A stretch of 64,000 nt of DNA from Pseudorhodoferax soli (lineage in GTDB: Bacteria; Pseudomonadota; Gammaproteobacteria; Burkholderiales; Burkholderiaceae_C): NCBI RefSeq assembly GCF_003337555.1, contig NZ_QPJK01000006.1, forward strand, positions 248,001-312,000. The letters run 5' to 3'. Numbering within the stretch: the first letter of the stretch is position 1; each line of letters begins with the position of its first letter. Below the pieces are notes generated by a model. It did not search any database. It saw only the letters and a list, made by a program, of their open reading frames with translations, and was not told the DNA's origin. Shown here in pieces: positions 35,455 to 45,368 of the stretch. The position numbers were made by a program, and so were the translations under genes.

Positions 35455-35626
35455 GTGGTCGCAAGCTTCGCCAACAGCCGTAGGATTGCGGAGCGCTTCC
35501 AACCGGCCTGCCTCGTGTCCATGGTTGGGAACAATCGACGCGGGGCTCGGTCCTCTCAGTGTGGATCAGCAATCGGTGGAGATCAGGCCGCTTTCCATTC
35601 TGTGCCACTAGGCGTAACCATCGACC

Positions 35627-36322
35627 ATGCTGACGACTTTCGATCCTGCTCGCATCTTCCTCAAAGACCTGCCGCTCACGTTTCTCGGTGAAGTCGCGCT
35701 GCGGAGCCTGTTCGCATATTGCGCCGTCTTCCTGTTTCTCAAGCTCAGCGGCCGCCGAGGCATCCGCCAGCTCTCGCTCTTCGAACTTGTCGTCATCTTG
35801 ACCCTTGGCTCTGCCGCGGGAGATGTGTCGTTCTACGAGGACGTCCCGCTCCTGCCGGTGGCGATGGTGTTTCTGACCCTGCTCGCGGTGTATCGCCTGA
35901 CAACCATGGCGATGGCGCACAGCAAGCGGTTCGAGAGTTGGATGGATGGCAAGCCCGTGACGGTCATCGAAGACGGGCTGTACAAGCTGGAGTCGCTGGA
36001 GGGGCTCAACATGTCGTCGTCCGAGCTGTTTATGGAGCTTCGGCAGCGAGGCGTGGAACATCTCGGCCAAGTCAGGCTGGCAATCCTGGAGACTGATGGA
36101 GACGTGAGCCTGTATTTCTTCGAGGCTGAGGATGTGCGCGCTGGGCTGTCGGTGTTACCGCCCGAACACCGAGAGGTGGTTCAAGAACCGACGTCGCAGG
36201 GTCTGTACTGCTGTGTCCGTTGCGGCCTTCCCGTCGAACTGAACGCCGGCGAGACCGCGCACTGTTCTCGTTGTCGCCATGACACCTGGACGAAAGCGCT
36301 TACGCGTCCGCGAGTGCAGTGA
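35627..36322 (+). CDS. DUF421 membrane protein with a C-terminal zinc-ribbon-like tail
   Basis: A 231-residue protein. The N-terminal half has three hydrophobic helices (about residues 20-40, 50-64 and 75-95) and the DUF421/YetF signature GRRGIRQLSLFELVVILTLG. The soluble YetF-type domain follows (KPVTVIEDG, LNMSSSELFMELRQRGVE). The C-terminus adds two Cys pairs, C196-x2-C199 and C213-x2-C216 (CCVRCG, CSRCRH), which look like a small zinc ribbon not present in plain YetF. Function is unknown; members are often linked to spore or stress genes. It follows the MCP by 172 bases and may have its own promoter. Confidence 0.88.
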   Translation: MLTTFDPARIFLKDLPLTFLGEVALRSLFAYCAVFLFLKLSGRRGIRQLSLFELVVILTLGSAAGDVSFYEDVPLLPVAMVFLTLLAVYRLTTMAMAHSKRFESWMDGKPVTVIEDGLYKLESLEGLNMSSSELFMELRQRGVEHLGQVRLAILETDGDVSLYFFEAEDVRAGLSVLPPEHREVVQEPTSQGLYCCVRCGLPVELNAGETAHCSRCRHDTWTKALTRPRVQ

Positions 36323-36821
36323 TCGGCGCGCTCGGGGCCAAAAAAAACACGCGCCACATGATGGGTGGGAGGTCTCGTTCACCCAGCGTGGATCGGGCGG
36401 TGCCAACGCGCAGCCCGTTGTGGTGCGCGTCTGGACTGGCCGTCCGCGATCGTCTGACCACCAGATCACCAGCGGTGAGGGCTGAAGGTCAGCTTCGCTG
36501 ACCCCCTGGCACCAGAGCGTGGCTTTCGCGCCCGACAAGCCGCATCGCTGACAACGTTGAGCGGACATGCGCGACGGCCCGTGCAACCGTTGGATCGCTC
36601 TGCGGGTCGGTGTGGCGTTTGAAGCCGGTGCTGCTGCCAAGCGCCGGCCGGCCACCGCAGTGCCTCACAACTCTGTCGGCCCCATGCGGTCGCCCGTGAT
36701 TTCCTTGGATTCAGACAGCCCATGCCAAGGGATCGGCCACTTCGAGTGGTTGCGTGTGGCCCGGTGCTGCGTCTGACCTTCCTAGGGTATGTCCTGCTGG
36801 ATTTTGGAATCTGAGGCTTGA
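36323..36821. other. Stretch without a recognised gene
   Basis: About 500 bases between the DUF421 gene and the control region of the NCS1 permease. Frames on either strand are not protein-like. No terminator with a clear T tract was seen after the DUF421 gene. Confidence 0.5.
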
Positions 36822-36870
36822 TTGCATCCGTTTATTGGATACAAAATACGAACGCAATAAACGGACGCAA
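36822..36870. promoter_or_regulatory. Imperfect inverted repeat upstream of the NCS1 permease, likely GntR control site
   Basis: Left arm TTGCATCCGTTTATTG (36822-36837) and right arm CAATAAACGGACGCAA (36855-36870) are inverted repeats with one mismatch over 16 bases and a 17-base spacer. Within it, TTGGATACAA (36835-36844) is close to the TTGTATACAA-type palindrome known for FCD-type GntR regulators. It lies 40 bases before the permease start. The gntR gene at the end of this cassette is the natural candidate to bind it. Confidence 0.6.
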
Positions 36871-36910
36871 TGCACGTTCGACCAGCCCAACCACCCTTCA
36901 AAGGACGACC

Positions 36911-38413
36911 ATGAGCACTGCTACCGTCAGTCAGGTACCGGGGGAGACAAGCGCAGCCGGGGCGAGCCCGGCACATGCAGGCCACGCCGCCAGCAATGCA
37001 GCCATCAAGCCGGACTACCACCCGCGGCTGACCAACGAGGACCTGGCCCCGCTCAAGCGGCAGACTTGGGGCCAGTACAACATCTTCGCGTTCTGGATGG
37101 CCGACGTACACAGCGTTGGCGGCTACATCACTGCTGGCAGCCTCTTCGCGCTGGGCCTGACCAGCTGGCAGGTGCTGGTGGCGCTGCTGGTCGGCATCCT
37201 GATCGTGCAGTTCTTCTGCAACCTGGTGGCCAAGCCCAGCCAGCAGACCAGCACGCCGTACCCGGTGATCTGCCGCGCTTCCTTCGGGGTGTTGGGCGCC
37301 AATATCCCGGCGATCATCCGCGGTTTGATCGCCGTGGCCTGGTACGGCATCCAGACCTATCTGGCGTCCAGCGCGGTCATGATCCTGGCGCTGCATTTCT
37401 TCCCGCAATGGGCGCCCTACGCCGATGTGGCGCAGCACGGCTTCGTTGGCCTTTCCGCGCTCGGCTGGGCCGCGTTCATGGTCATGTGGGTTCTGCAGGC
37501 CTTCGTCTTCTGGCACGGCATGGAAGCCATCCGCAAGTTCATCGACTGGGCGGGCCCGGGCGTCTACGTGGTCATGGCCATCCTGTGCGGATGGCTGGTC
37601 TGGAAGGCCGGCTGGGACAAGATCGACCTGAACCTGGGTGGTGTCAAGTTCCAGGGCTGGGACGCGGTTCCCGTGATGCTGTCGGCCATCGCACTGGTGG
37701 TGAGTTACTTCAGCGGGCCAATGCTGAATTTCGGCGATTTCTCCCGCTATGGCAAAAGCTTCGACGCGGTGAAGAAGGGCAACTTCTGGGGTCTGCCAGT
37801 CAACTTCGTGTTCTTCTCACTGTTGACCGTGATCACCACGGCCGCCACGCTGCCGGTGTTCGGCGAGCTCATCACCGATCCGGTGCACACGGTCGGCAAG
37901 ATCGACAGCACGACGGCCGTGGTGCTGGGCGCGCTGACCTTCATGATCGCGACCGTGGGCATCAACATCGTGGCCAACTTCGTGTCGCCGGCGTTCGACT
38001 TCTCAAATGTGGCGCCGCAGCACATCAGCTGGCGCACCGGGGGCATGATCGCTGCCGTCGGCTCCATCTTCCTGACGCCCTGGAACCTGTACAACAACCC
38101 GCAGGTGATCCACTACACGCTGGACGTGCTCGGTTCCTTCATCGGTCCCCTGTTCGGCATACTGATCGCTGACTTCTACATCGTGCGCAAGCAGCGCGTG
38201 AACGTCGACGCGCTCTACACCATGAGCGAGAAGGGCGAGTACTGGTACAGCAACGGCTACAACATGAAGGCTGTCTGGACGATGGTGCCTGCGGCTTTGA
38301 TTCCGATCCTGTGCGTGATCGTGCCCGCGTTGCGTGGTGGTGCCAACTACGCCTGGTTCATCGGCATGGGACTGGGCTTCGTGATCTACACCGCCCTGAA
38401 CCGCAAGAGCTGA
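36911..38413 (+). CDS. NCS1-family permease (hydantoin/allantoin/nucleobase type)
   Basis: A 500-residue transporter with about 12 hydrophobic helices, of the nucleobase-cation-symport-1 family (Mhp1, PucI, CodB). Features are PLKRQTWGQYNIFAFWMADV near the start, NFGDFSRYGKSF, and IADFYIVRKQ near the end. The ATG at 36911 has AAAGGA six bases upstream; the frame upstream lies in the regulatory region. With the racemase and GntR genes downstream on the same strand, it most likely imports a hydantoin, allantoin or related ring compound. Confidence 0.9.
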   Translation: MSTATVSQVPGETSAAGASPAHAGHAASNAAIKPDYHPRLTNEDLAPLKRQTWGQYNIFAFWMADVHSVGGYITAGSLFALGLTSWQVLVALLVGILIVQFFCNLVAKPSQQTSTPYPVICRASFGVLGANIPAIIRGLIAVAWYGIQTYLASSAVMILALHFFPQWAPYADVAQHGFVGLSALGWAAFMVMWVLQAFVFWHGMEAIRKFIDWAGPGVYVVMAILCGWLVWKAGWDKIDLNLGGVKFQGWDAVPVMLSAIALVVSYFSGPMLNFGDFSRYGKSFDAVKKGNFWGLPVNFVFFSLLTVITTAATLPVFGELITDPVHTVGKIDSTTAVVLGALTFMIATVGINIVANFVSPAFDFSNVAPQHISWRTGGMIAAVGSIFLTPWNLYNNPQVIHYTLDVLGSFIGPLFGILIADFYIVRKQRVNVDALYTMSEKGEYWYSNGYNMKAVWTMVPAALIPILCVIVPALRGGANYAWFIGMGLGFVIYTALNRKS

Positions 38414-38418
38414 ACACC

Positions 38419-39156
38419 ATGCGCATCCTCGTCATCAACCCCAACACCACGGCCAGCATGACGGCCAAGATCGGCGAGGCTGCGCGTGCCGTGGCACGGC
38501 GGGGCAGCGAGGTCACCGCCGTCAGCCCCGTGATGGGTCCGGCGTCGATCGAGAGCCACTACGACGAGGCGCTGGCGGTGCCGGGATTGCTGCAGTGCAT
38601 TGCACAGGGTGAACGCGAGGGTGTGGACGGCTATGTGATCGCCTGCTTCGGCGATCCCGGACTGAAGGCTGCCCGTGAGCTGGCGCGCGGCCCGGTGGTT
38701 GGCATCGCCGAGGCGGCCATGCACCTGGCGAGCATGGTTGGCACGCGCTTTTCGGTCGTCACCACGCTCGCCCGCACCATCGGTCAAGCCCGCCACCTGG
38801 CCGAGGCCTATGGCATGGAGCGCTTCTGCGCGAATGTGCGCGCGTGCGAACTGCCTGTTCTGGAGCTTGAGGAACCGGGCTCCAATGCGCGAGAGCGCAT
38901 CGTGGCCGAGTGCCGGCGTGCGCTGGACGAGGATGGCGCAGACAGCATCGTACTGGGCTGCGCCGGCATGGCCGACTTGTGCGCCCACATCCAGCAGACG
39001 CTTGCCGTGCCCGTGATTGACGGCGTGGCTGCCGGTGTGCAGATGGTTGAATCGCTCGTTGCCCTGGGCCTGCGTACCAGCAAGCGCGGCGAGCTGGCGC
39101 GCCCGTTGCCCAAGTCCATGGCCGGGCTGCTCGCGGGCTTCACACTTGCGCCCTGA
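38419..39156 (+). CDS. Asp/Glu/hydantoin racemase family protein (hydantoin or allantoin racemase)
   Basis: A 245-residue racemase of the HyuE/HpxA type. It starts with MRILVINPNTTASMT and has the two catalytic cysteines in ACFGDPGLKA and VLGCAGMADL. Such enzymes interconvert enantiomers of 5-substituted hydantoins or of allantoin so that a stereospecific hydrolase can act. It starts 5 bases after the permease stop, so both are translated from one mRNA. No hydantoinase or allantoinase is in the window, so the enzyme's partner must be elsewhere. Confidence 0.88.
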   Translation: MRILVINPNTTASMTAKIGEAARAVARRGSEVTAVSPVMGPASIESHYDEALAVPGLLQCIAQGEREGVDGYVIACFGDPGLKAARELARGPVVGIAEAAMHLASMVGTRFSVVTTLARTIGQARHLAEAYGMERFCANVRACELPVLELEEPGSNARERIVAECRRALDEDGADSIVLGCAGMADLCAHIQQTLAVPVIDGVAAGVQMVESLVALGLRTSKRGELARPLPKSMAGLLAGFTLAP

Positions 39157-39205
39157 AACTCTGCTGTCGGTGCGGCTACGCTGGCCGCTGGGCCACAATC
39201 CGGCC

Positions 39206-39931
39206 ATGCCGCGCGCTCCGAAGTCTGAAAACGCCACCGCACCAGCTGCCGCTTCGGCCGACAAGCCGCAGTCGATCGAGGACATTGCCCAGGGCATTGC
39301 TGTGGCCATCCTGGAAAAGCGCTTGCCACCGGGCACCTGGCTGCGCGAGGAGGCGCTGGGCCGCGTCTACGGTGTGAGCCGCACCAAGGTACGCGCTGCC
39401 TTGCTGATGCTGTCCAAGGATCGGCTGATCGAGATGATTCCCGACAAGGGCGCTTTCGTCAGCAAGCCCACGGTGCAGGAGGCGCGCGAGGTGTTTGCTG
39501 TGCGCAGAATCCTCGAGGCCGAGGTCGTGCGGCTGTTCATTGCCAAGGCCGGCCCGGCAGACTATGCGAAGCTGGAGCAGCACATCGTCATGGAACACCA
39601 GGCGGCACGGCGCAGCACCGGCATGCGCGAAGAGCTGTTGGGCGACTTCCACGTGGCGCTGGCCAAGGCCACGGGCAATCAAACTCTGACCGAAATGGTG
39701 CACGAGCTGGTCGCGCGCAGCGCCCTGATTGCCATGCTGTACCAGTCGTCGAACGACCCGCATTGCTCCAGCGACGAGCATGCCGATTTTCTGCGCCTGT
39801 GCCGCCAGGGCAAGGTGGCGGCCGCCGTGACCAGCATGACCGAGCACCTGGACCGGATCGAAGCCAGCCTCCAGCTCGGCACGGTGCAGCCGGGCCGGCC
39901 CATGGACTTGATCAAGGCTTTGTTGGCTTGA
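39206..39931 (+). CDS. GntR-family regulator, FCD type
   Basis: A 241-residue regulator with an N-terminal winged helix (about residues 25-90: LEKRLPPGTWLREEALGRVYGVSRTKVRAAL in outline) and an FCD ligand domain (about 100-230). The metal-site residues Asp/His appear as LLGDFHVALAKATGN and DEHADFLRL. It is 49 bases downstream of the racemase gene on the same strand and probably controls the permease-racemase operon through the repeat at 36822-36870. FCD regulators normally release DNA when the pathway substrate binds. Confidence 0.88.
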   Translation: MPRAPKSENATAPAAASADKPQSIEDIAQGIAVAILEKRLPPGTWLREEALGRVYGVSRTKVRAALLMLSKDRLIEMIPDKGAFVSKPTVQEAREVFAVRRILEAEVVRLFIAKAGPADYAKLEQHIVMEHQAARRSTGMREELLGDFHVALAKATGNQTLTEMVHELVARSALIAMLYQSSNDPHCSSDEHADFLRLCRQGKVAAAVTSMTEHLDRIEASLQLGTVQPGRPMDLIKALLA

Positions 39932-40265
39932 GCTTTTCGGTCGGCTTGGTTTACAGGCGGCTGCGCCGTCCTGACGCAGAGGATCATCCAGCGCGGCGCC
40001 GGCTTTTGCAACCCGTCCCTGGGTCGCGATCCAGCTCCGGATTTACCGACCGACTTGCTCCATCGGTTCAGTCAAGGCATGCCGACGGCGCCGATTGCGA
40101 AGTTCGACGTAGCGGTCACGGCTCAAGGCCGATCCCCTTGCGCAAACATCAACTACTGCCCGGGTTGGCCGCGGTTCGCCGTCGCACGTAAAGCGCGCTG
40201 TGATGTTGGTCAGCGTCAACTGGCGTGCGTATGAACCGCCGCAGGCGGGGGCCGACGGCAGGGCG
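39932..40265. other. Convergent intergenic stretch
   Basis: About 330 bases between gntR (plus) and the second MCP (minus). No protein-like frame and no convincing terminator hairpin was seen. Confidence 0.5.
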
Positions 40266-41837
40266 TTAGACCCTCAGTTCCTGCTCCAATGCATGGACTG
40301 GTTCTGCCGAAGACAGTTTGAACACGGCTACGGTCCGGACCAGGTCCAGCGCCTGCGATTTCAGGCTGGAAGCGGCGGCCGCCATTTCCTCGACCAATGC
40401 CGCATTTTGCTGGGTGGACTGGTCCATGTGGGTGACCGCTTCTCCGACTTGCGCCACGCCCGCGGTTTGCTCGTTGCTGGCCGCGGAGATCTCACCGACC
40501 AGTGTGCTCACGCTCTGGATCGATGAGACCACCGCCGCCATGGTGGCCCCGGCCTGATCGACCAACACCGTTCCCTGTTCCACCCGATTGACGCTGGAGT
40601 GGATGAGTCCCTTGATCTCCCGGGCCGCATCGGCGCTGCGCTGCGCGAGGGAGCGCACCTCACTGGCCACGACAGCGAATCCACGACCCTGCTCGCCGGC
40701 GCGCGCGGCTTCTACAGCGGCATTCAAGGCGAGGATGTTGGTCTGAAAAGCGATGCCGTCGATGACGCCGATGATGTCCGCAATGCGGCGACTCGATTCG
40801 TTGATCCCCTGCATGGTCGCCACAACCTGGGTGACCACTTCGCCACCTTGCGTTGCGACCTTAGAGGCCTCTACTGCCAGCTGACTGGCATGACGTGCAG
40901 TGTCCGCGTTCTGGCGAACGGTCGCACCAAGCTGCTCCATGCTGGCCGCCGTCTGCTCCAGGGCACTCGCTTGCTGCTCCGTGCGTGTGGACAAGTCGTT
41001 GTTGCCCTGAGCGATCTCGGCGCTGGCGGTCGAAACTGCGTCGGAGCCCTGGCGTACATGGGAGACCACGACCGCAAGGCTTGTCCGCATGCGCTCCATG
41101 GCTTGTAGAAGCTGCGCAGTCTCATCGCTGCCAGAGGTCTGCATGTTTCGGGTGAGGTCGCCGCGGGCGAAGTCGTTTGCTGCGGCAACCGCTACGGCCA
41201 GAGGGCGCGTCACCGACCTGGCCAGGACAGCGGCCAGCAGGGCGCCCAGCGCAATGGCCAGTGCACCGAGCGCGCTCAGCACGATCTTGCTGTTGCGCGC
41301 ATTGCGGCCGATCTCGGCATTCATCGCATCGATGCTACGGCGCTGGTACTCCAGCACCTGGGTCAAGGCGTTGACGTAGGCCGGCCCAGCGACCACGAAC
41401 TGGGTTTCGTAAATGCGGTCGGCTTCTACGGCATTGCCAACTCGCTTGGCGGCCATCATGGGATCGCGCGCCGCCAGGTATGCCTTGCGGGCTTCGCCAA
41501 AACGGTCGAGGAGCGGCCGCTCGCCTTCGGAGATCGGAAACGCTTCCAGCGCCTTGACGATTTCGTTGCCACGTGCGGTGGAGGCCTTGGCCTCGTCACT
41601 GAACAAGGCTTCCAGCGCGGGATCCGCACTCTTGGCAATTGCTTTGCCTCTCGTCACGCCGACCGCCACCGCCCGCAGCTGTTCAGCCAGCAAGCGCTCT
41701 TTGGCGAGCGGGGTGGCCATCATCTCCGCCACTGCATCGGAGGTTGCATCCAGGCGCCACAAGCTCAAAAGCAAGATTGCGGCGAGGAGGGCGAGAACGA
41801 CGCCAAAGCTTGCCGCGAGCCGAGTACCAAGGCGCAT
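40266..41837 (-). CDS. Methyl-accepting chemotaxis protein
   Basis: A 523-residue chemoreceptor. TM1 is at about residues 8-28, the periplasmic helical sensor domain at about 29-185, TM2 at about 186-207, HAMP to about 262, then the signalling domain with [20 protein letters not shown] and [19 protein letters not shown]. The sensor domain resembles the HBM/4HB class. It is encoded beside the hydantoin/allantoin-type cassette, so sensing of a related compound is possible but unproven. Confidence 0.94.
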   Translation of the reverse strand: MRLGTRLAASFGVVLALLAAILLLSLWRLDATSDAVAEMMATPLAKERLLAEQLRAVAVGVTRGKAIAKSADPALEALFSDEAKASTARGNEIVKALEAFPISEGERPLLDRFGEARKAYLAARDPMMAAKRVGNAVEADRIYETQFVVAGPAYVNALTQVLEYQRRSIDAMNAEIGRNARNSKIVLSALGALAIALGALLAAVLARSVTRPLAVAVAAANDFARGDLTRNMQTSGSDETAQLLQAMERMRTSLAVVVSHVRQGSDAVSTASAEIAQGNNDLSTRTEQQASALEQTAASMEQLGATVRQNADTARHASQLAVEASKVATQGGEVVTQVVATMQGINESSRRIADIIGVIDGIAFQTNILALNAAVEAARAGEQGRGFAVVASEVRSLAQRSADAAREIKGLIHSSVNRVEQGTVLVDQAGATMAAVVSSIQSVSTLVGEISAASNEQTAGVAQVGEAVTHMDQSTQQNAALVEEMAAAASSLKSQALDLVRTVAVFKLSSAEPVHALEQELRV

Positions 41838-42235
41838 ATTGATTGAGCTGAATGCTCACAAAGAGGTATGCGACGCAGTATGGCATCTCCTGGGGCAGGC
41901 GAACTTGACAGTTGCCGGCACTCGACAAGCGGACGCATGGCAGGCCCGAGCGGCGCTTCTCATTCCCTTCTTCTCTGCAGGCAGCGCCAGCATCGGCCGT
42001 GCTGCTCAGGCGCATTTCGTCGACCGGTCCTAGACGTGCGACATGTTCAGGGATGAAGCTCAACCTGGCTTGAATGAGCTCGGCGACTTCATGCCGCTCC
42101 CGACTACGTCGACCGTGAGGCTCTGAGGTTGTCTACCGCACACGTGCGACTCAGCCCCAAGGCCAGCGATGTACGGTGAGCGGGGAAACTGTTGCACTGG
42201 AGCACAGCGCTGCTAGGCTGAGGGTTGGAGGGCCT
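41838..42235. other. Intergenic stretch, possible left edge of the conjugation module
   Basis: About 400 bases between the divergent MCP and the small membrane protein gene. No gene is recognised. GGAGG occurs just before 42236 as the ribosome-binding site of the next gene. Confidence 0.5.
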
Positions 42236-42571
42236 ATGCGAAAACTCGTGTTTCTCCTGTTCTTCGTCATTGGCATCGGCTTGGGGTGGCTGTCCGCCCG
42301 GCAGGACCCTATCGGTCTACAGGTCGGCATGATGCTGGTGGGCGCTCTGTTTGGCGGTGCCATCGGTGGAGGGCTGTCGCAGATCGGGGCGCGGAACCCT
42401 CGACTTCGACGTCTACCGACGGAAGAGGAGCTCAATCCGATTCCTGGAATGGGACTGTCTGGCCGAGACATGGCAGCGAACTACTGCCGTGACAAAGGCC
42501 ATCTGCCGTTCGTGAAGCCGCCACGCGCTGAGCATGGGACACGCATGCTGGACGCGGACAAGAGAGTTTGA
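42236..42571 (+). CDS. Small membrane protein beside the tra operon
   Basis: A 111-residue protein with two hydrophobic segments (residues 4-20, KLVFLLFFVIGIGLGWL, and about 28-46, GMMLVGALFGGAIGGGL) and a charged C-terminal half. The ATG at 42236 has GGAGG seven bases upstream. It converges with traG, with 4 bases between the stops. I do not recognise a family. Its place at the end of the conjugation operon suggests it belongs to the same element, perhaps in entry exclusion or envelope adjustment, but this is only a guess from position. Confidence 0.6.
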   Translation: MRKLVFLLFFVIGIGLGWLSARQDPIGLQVGMMLVGALFGGAIGGGLSQIGARNPRLRRLPTEEELNPIPGMGLSGRDMAANYCRDKGHLPFVKPPRAEHGTRMLDADKRV

Positions 42572-42575
42572 CCGG

Positions 42576-45347
42576 TCACTTCTTTAGGACGTCTTTAATG
42601 GCGCGTGTGGCGTCATCGAGCAAAGGTGCGGCATCCACTTGCACCTGATCGATCGTACGTTTGAGAAGCGGCCGCTGTGAAGCAAGCGTGCCGTCCGGAG
42701 TTCTGCTCGTTTCGGCTTGATCGTCGAATCGACTCCGCTCCTCGGCCACCTGTCCTCGAATTCGAACCCCTTGGGTACGAACGCCATCTCTGAGACCCGA
42801 TGGTTTTCTTGTAGAGGTCTCAGGGCTTGGCTCCCCTTGGAAGCCTCGAACCTGCGCTTGCTCATCCTGGTGGCGCTGCGCGAGGTCCGGAGAAAGCGCG
42901 CTATCGCCCGCCTGGCGACGGTGCAGCGCGGCCGGTGCGTTGAAGTTCGTTGGCAGAGACGTTCCGTCGGAGAACACCTGCTGCGGCTTCAGCGACTGAC
43001 GGGCCAGCTCGGAGTCCATCAGGACCTGGGCAGAGGCACTGCCGCCGCCGTACTGCTCGGCGTAGCGTGTGAACATGCGCAGGTTGTGCGGGTCCTGCGC
43101 GATGTCGATGGCAATCGCGTCGCCGCGCTCATAGGCGACCGACACGCGCTCTGCAAAGGCCGTGCGTTCGGTCAGAGCGGCGTCAGCCCTCTCCGTCCGA
43201 GATGCTGACGAAGCCAAGCGCGCAGACAGCTCCTGCGATTCGCGCGCGTCGTTTGTCATGACATGCACTAGGCTTGTGTCACGCGTAATCCGGTCGCCGA
43301 ATTGTCGAAAGGCGGCGATCTGTTCGCTGGTCATAGAGGACAGGGCGCGCTGCTCCTCCCTGGTCAGCCCGCTGCTGTAGTTCTTGTCGACGTTGACGTT
43401 GCCTTGCATTCCGGCGATCCCTAGGCCCAGGCCGATATGCGCTCCAGCGCCCAACGCTATTCGGGCGATTTGACCTTGCGCCAACCCAGTCGAGTCGGCG
43501 ATGCTCCGACTGATCTGGTCCAGCTGGTTCAGCGATTCTCCCAATTGCTCGTAGCTTGATGATGACGACCCGCTGCTGCTGCGCGTCGCCCGCAGCTTGT
43601 TCATCCCCTTGCTGAACGCGTCCGCCAGCACCGTCGAGCGCTCCTGGCTGGCCGCAACCGACTCGCTGCGCGCGGCATCCACCTGGCGGCTGGCATCCTG
43701 CACATCCTGCTCCGAGACCCGCATGGACACCACGCGTGAGGCGAATCCCTGGTTGCGCAGCAGGCTGACGGCCGTGCGCCCGCTCAATGCGTTCGAGGAG
43801 AAGGTGTTGCCCGATAGATCGTGCTGCCAGCTGCCCATGAAGGCCGAGGTGCGGTTCGGCGCCAGCTGCAACTGGTCCATGGACACATTGCCAAGGGAGG
43901 TGTTCCCGACGCTGGAAGCCGCGGTGGATCCGGTGACGGCCGCCTGCAGTCCCGACAGTCCGCCGACCAGTGCGGTGCCGAAGTTCTCCATGCGCTTCAA
44001 TGCCGCCCAGGCAATGAACGGAATGCTGATGGCCAGGTAGCCGACGATGGCTTCGCCGGACACGGCCGGGGCGTAGATGACCGATGCGGTCTGGAGTGCC
44101 AGAGCCCTGCCGCCGGTGCCCAGGTCCGCCGCCGCCGCCAGGTCGGAAGCCGCGTAGATGGACGCCATGTAGTTCAGGATGGCGTAGAGCGGTGGCCACA
44201 GCTGGATCCAGATCAGCACGCTGGCGTAGCCCTTGAAGGCCATGAGAGTCTCTCGCCCGCTCGTGAGCATGAGCAGCAGCACGAACAGTGGGAACAGGGC
44301 GTAGGCGATGGCTTCGATCACGTTGCGGAACACGGGGAGGGCTTGCTCCGCCACCTTGCCGTTGTTGAGCCAGGCCGCGTTCATCTGGGCGAGGGCCTGG
44401 GCCCGGCCGACCGCCAGCACCATCGCGGCAGGGTCGTTGACCTTCTGGCCGACGATCCGGCCGCTGTCGTCGAGGGCATTGAGCATGGCGTTCTGGCGGA
44501 TGAGGTCGGCCGCCGTCGCCGAGGCGTTGGCGATCCCGTTCTTCAGGTAGGCCTGCTGGACCTGGGCGGCGATGACGCCGGCGGCCGCCGATCCGGGCAG
44601 CGTGGGGTTCATCTGGAACGCGAGGCGACCCTGCAGGCGCTGCAGCTGCGCTGGCATCCGTCCGTTCAGGCTTCGGTAGACCTCGGGGCAGGTCGCCACA
44701 TCGACGGTGCCGGCGGAACCGGCCACGGTGCTGAAGCGCGCGGGGTTCGGCGTGGACATCAGCGGCCAGACGTCCTCAGACGCCGAGAACACGGCGGGAT
44801 CCAGGCTGCCGTCGACCAGGTCGTAGGTCGTGCAGTTGTGGATGAAGTTCACGAGGTCCGTCCGAAACCCAGGGTCCTGGAACACGAGGTGACCGGTCTC
44901 GCGGATCAGGCGATTGCCGAACATCAGGCCGTTGCGCTGGTAGGCCAGTTCTGCCGGAAGCGCCCCAGATCCGGGGATGACCTGGAAGGCTGTCTCGAAG
45001 AGGCCGGTCAACGTGTGGCCGATGGTGCTGGTCAGGCTGCCCAGCGCGGCGGCGCCGAACGGCACATTGGCGACGACCTTGACGGCCGAACCGCCGGTCC
45101 GGTCGATGATGCCGACCGTGACCTTGGGCACGATCAGCACGCCAAAGACCAGCACGACCGAGGCGAGCCATTTCCACCCCTGGAGTTTTTCCGGGGCGAA
45201 GGCGTAGGCGATCAGGGCCGCGACGAAGCCGCAGAAGGCGACCGCCGCCAGCGCCGCGGCGTAGTCGTGCGAGCCATGGATCGCTGCGGCGGCATTGAAG
45301 ATGCCGAAGAGGCTGTCAGCGTTCTGGTAGGCATAGATCTCCCACAT
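42576..45347 (-). CDS. traG: Conjugal transfer protein TraG (mating-pair stabilisation)
   Basis: A 923-residue inner-membrane protein of the F-type TraG family. It opens with MWEIYAYQNADSLFGIFNA, has hydrophobic helices in the first 75 residues and again at about 330-440, then a long soluble periplasmic/cytoplasmic C-terminal region rich in Gln, Ser and charged residues. F TraG works in pilus assembly with its N-terminus and in mating-pair stabilisation and entry exclusion with its C-terminus. It is the last gene of the operon, 21 bases after traH. Confidence 0.92.
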   Translation of the reverse strand: MWEIYAYQNADSLFGIFNAAAAIHGSHDYAAALAAVAFCGFVAALIAYAFAPEKLQGWKWLASVVLVFGVLIVPKVTVGIIDRTGGSAVKVVANVPFGAAALGSLTSTIGHTLTGLFETAFQVIPGSGALPAELAYQRNGLMFGNRLIRETGHLVFQDPGFRTDLVNFIHNCTTYDLVDGSLDPAVFSASEDVWPLMSTPNPARFSTVAGSAGTVDVATCPEVYRSLNGRMPAQLQRLQGRLAFQMNPTLPGSAAAGVIAAQVQQAYLKNGIANASATAADLIRQNAMLNALDDSGRIVGQKVNDPAAMVLAVGRAQALAQMNAAWLNNGKVAEQALPVFRNVIEAIAYALFPLFVLLLMLTSGRETLMAFKGYASVLIWIQLWPPLYAILNYMASIYAASDLAAAADLGTGGRALALQTASVIYAPAVSGEAIVGYLAISIPFIAWAALKRMENFGTALVGGLSGLQAAVTGSTAASSVGNTSLGNVSMDQLQLAPNRTSAFMGSWQHDLSGNTFSSNALSGRTAVSLLRNQGFASRVVSMRVSEQDVQDASRQVDAARSESVAASQERSTVLADAFSKGMNKLRATRSSSGSSSSSYEQLGESLNQLDQISRSIADSTGLAQGQIARIALGAGAHIGLGLGIAGMQGNVNVDKNYSSGLTREEQRALSSMTSEQIAAFRQFGDRITRDTSLVHVMTNDARESQELSARLASSASRTERADAALTERTAFAERVSVAYERGDAIAIDIAQDPHNLRMFTRYAEQYGGGSASAQVLMDSELARQSLKPQQVFSDGTSLPTNFNAPAALHRRQAGDSALSPDLAQRHQDEQAQVRGFQGEPSPETSTRKPSGLRDGVRTQGVRIRGQVAEERSRFDDQAETSRTPDGTLASQRPLLKRTIDQVQVDAAPLLDDATRAIKDVLKK

Positions 45348-45368
45348 GCCGGTACCGCCTGATCGGCT

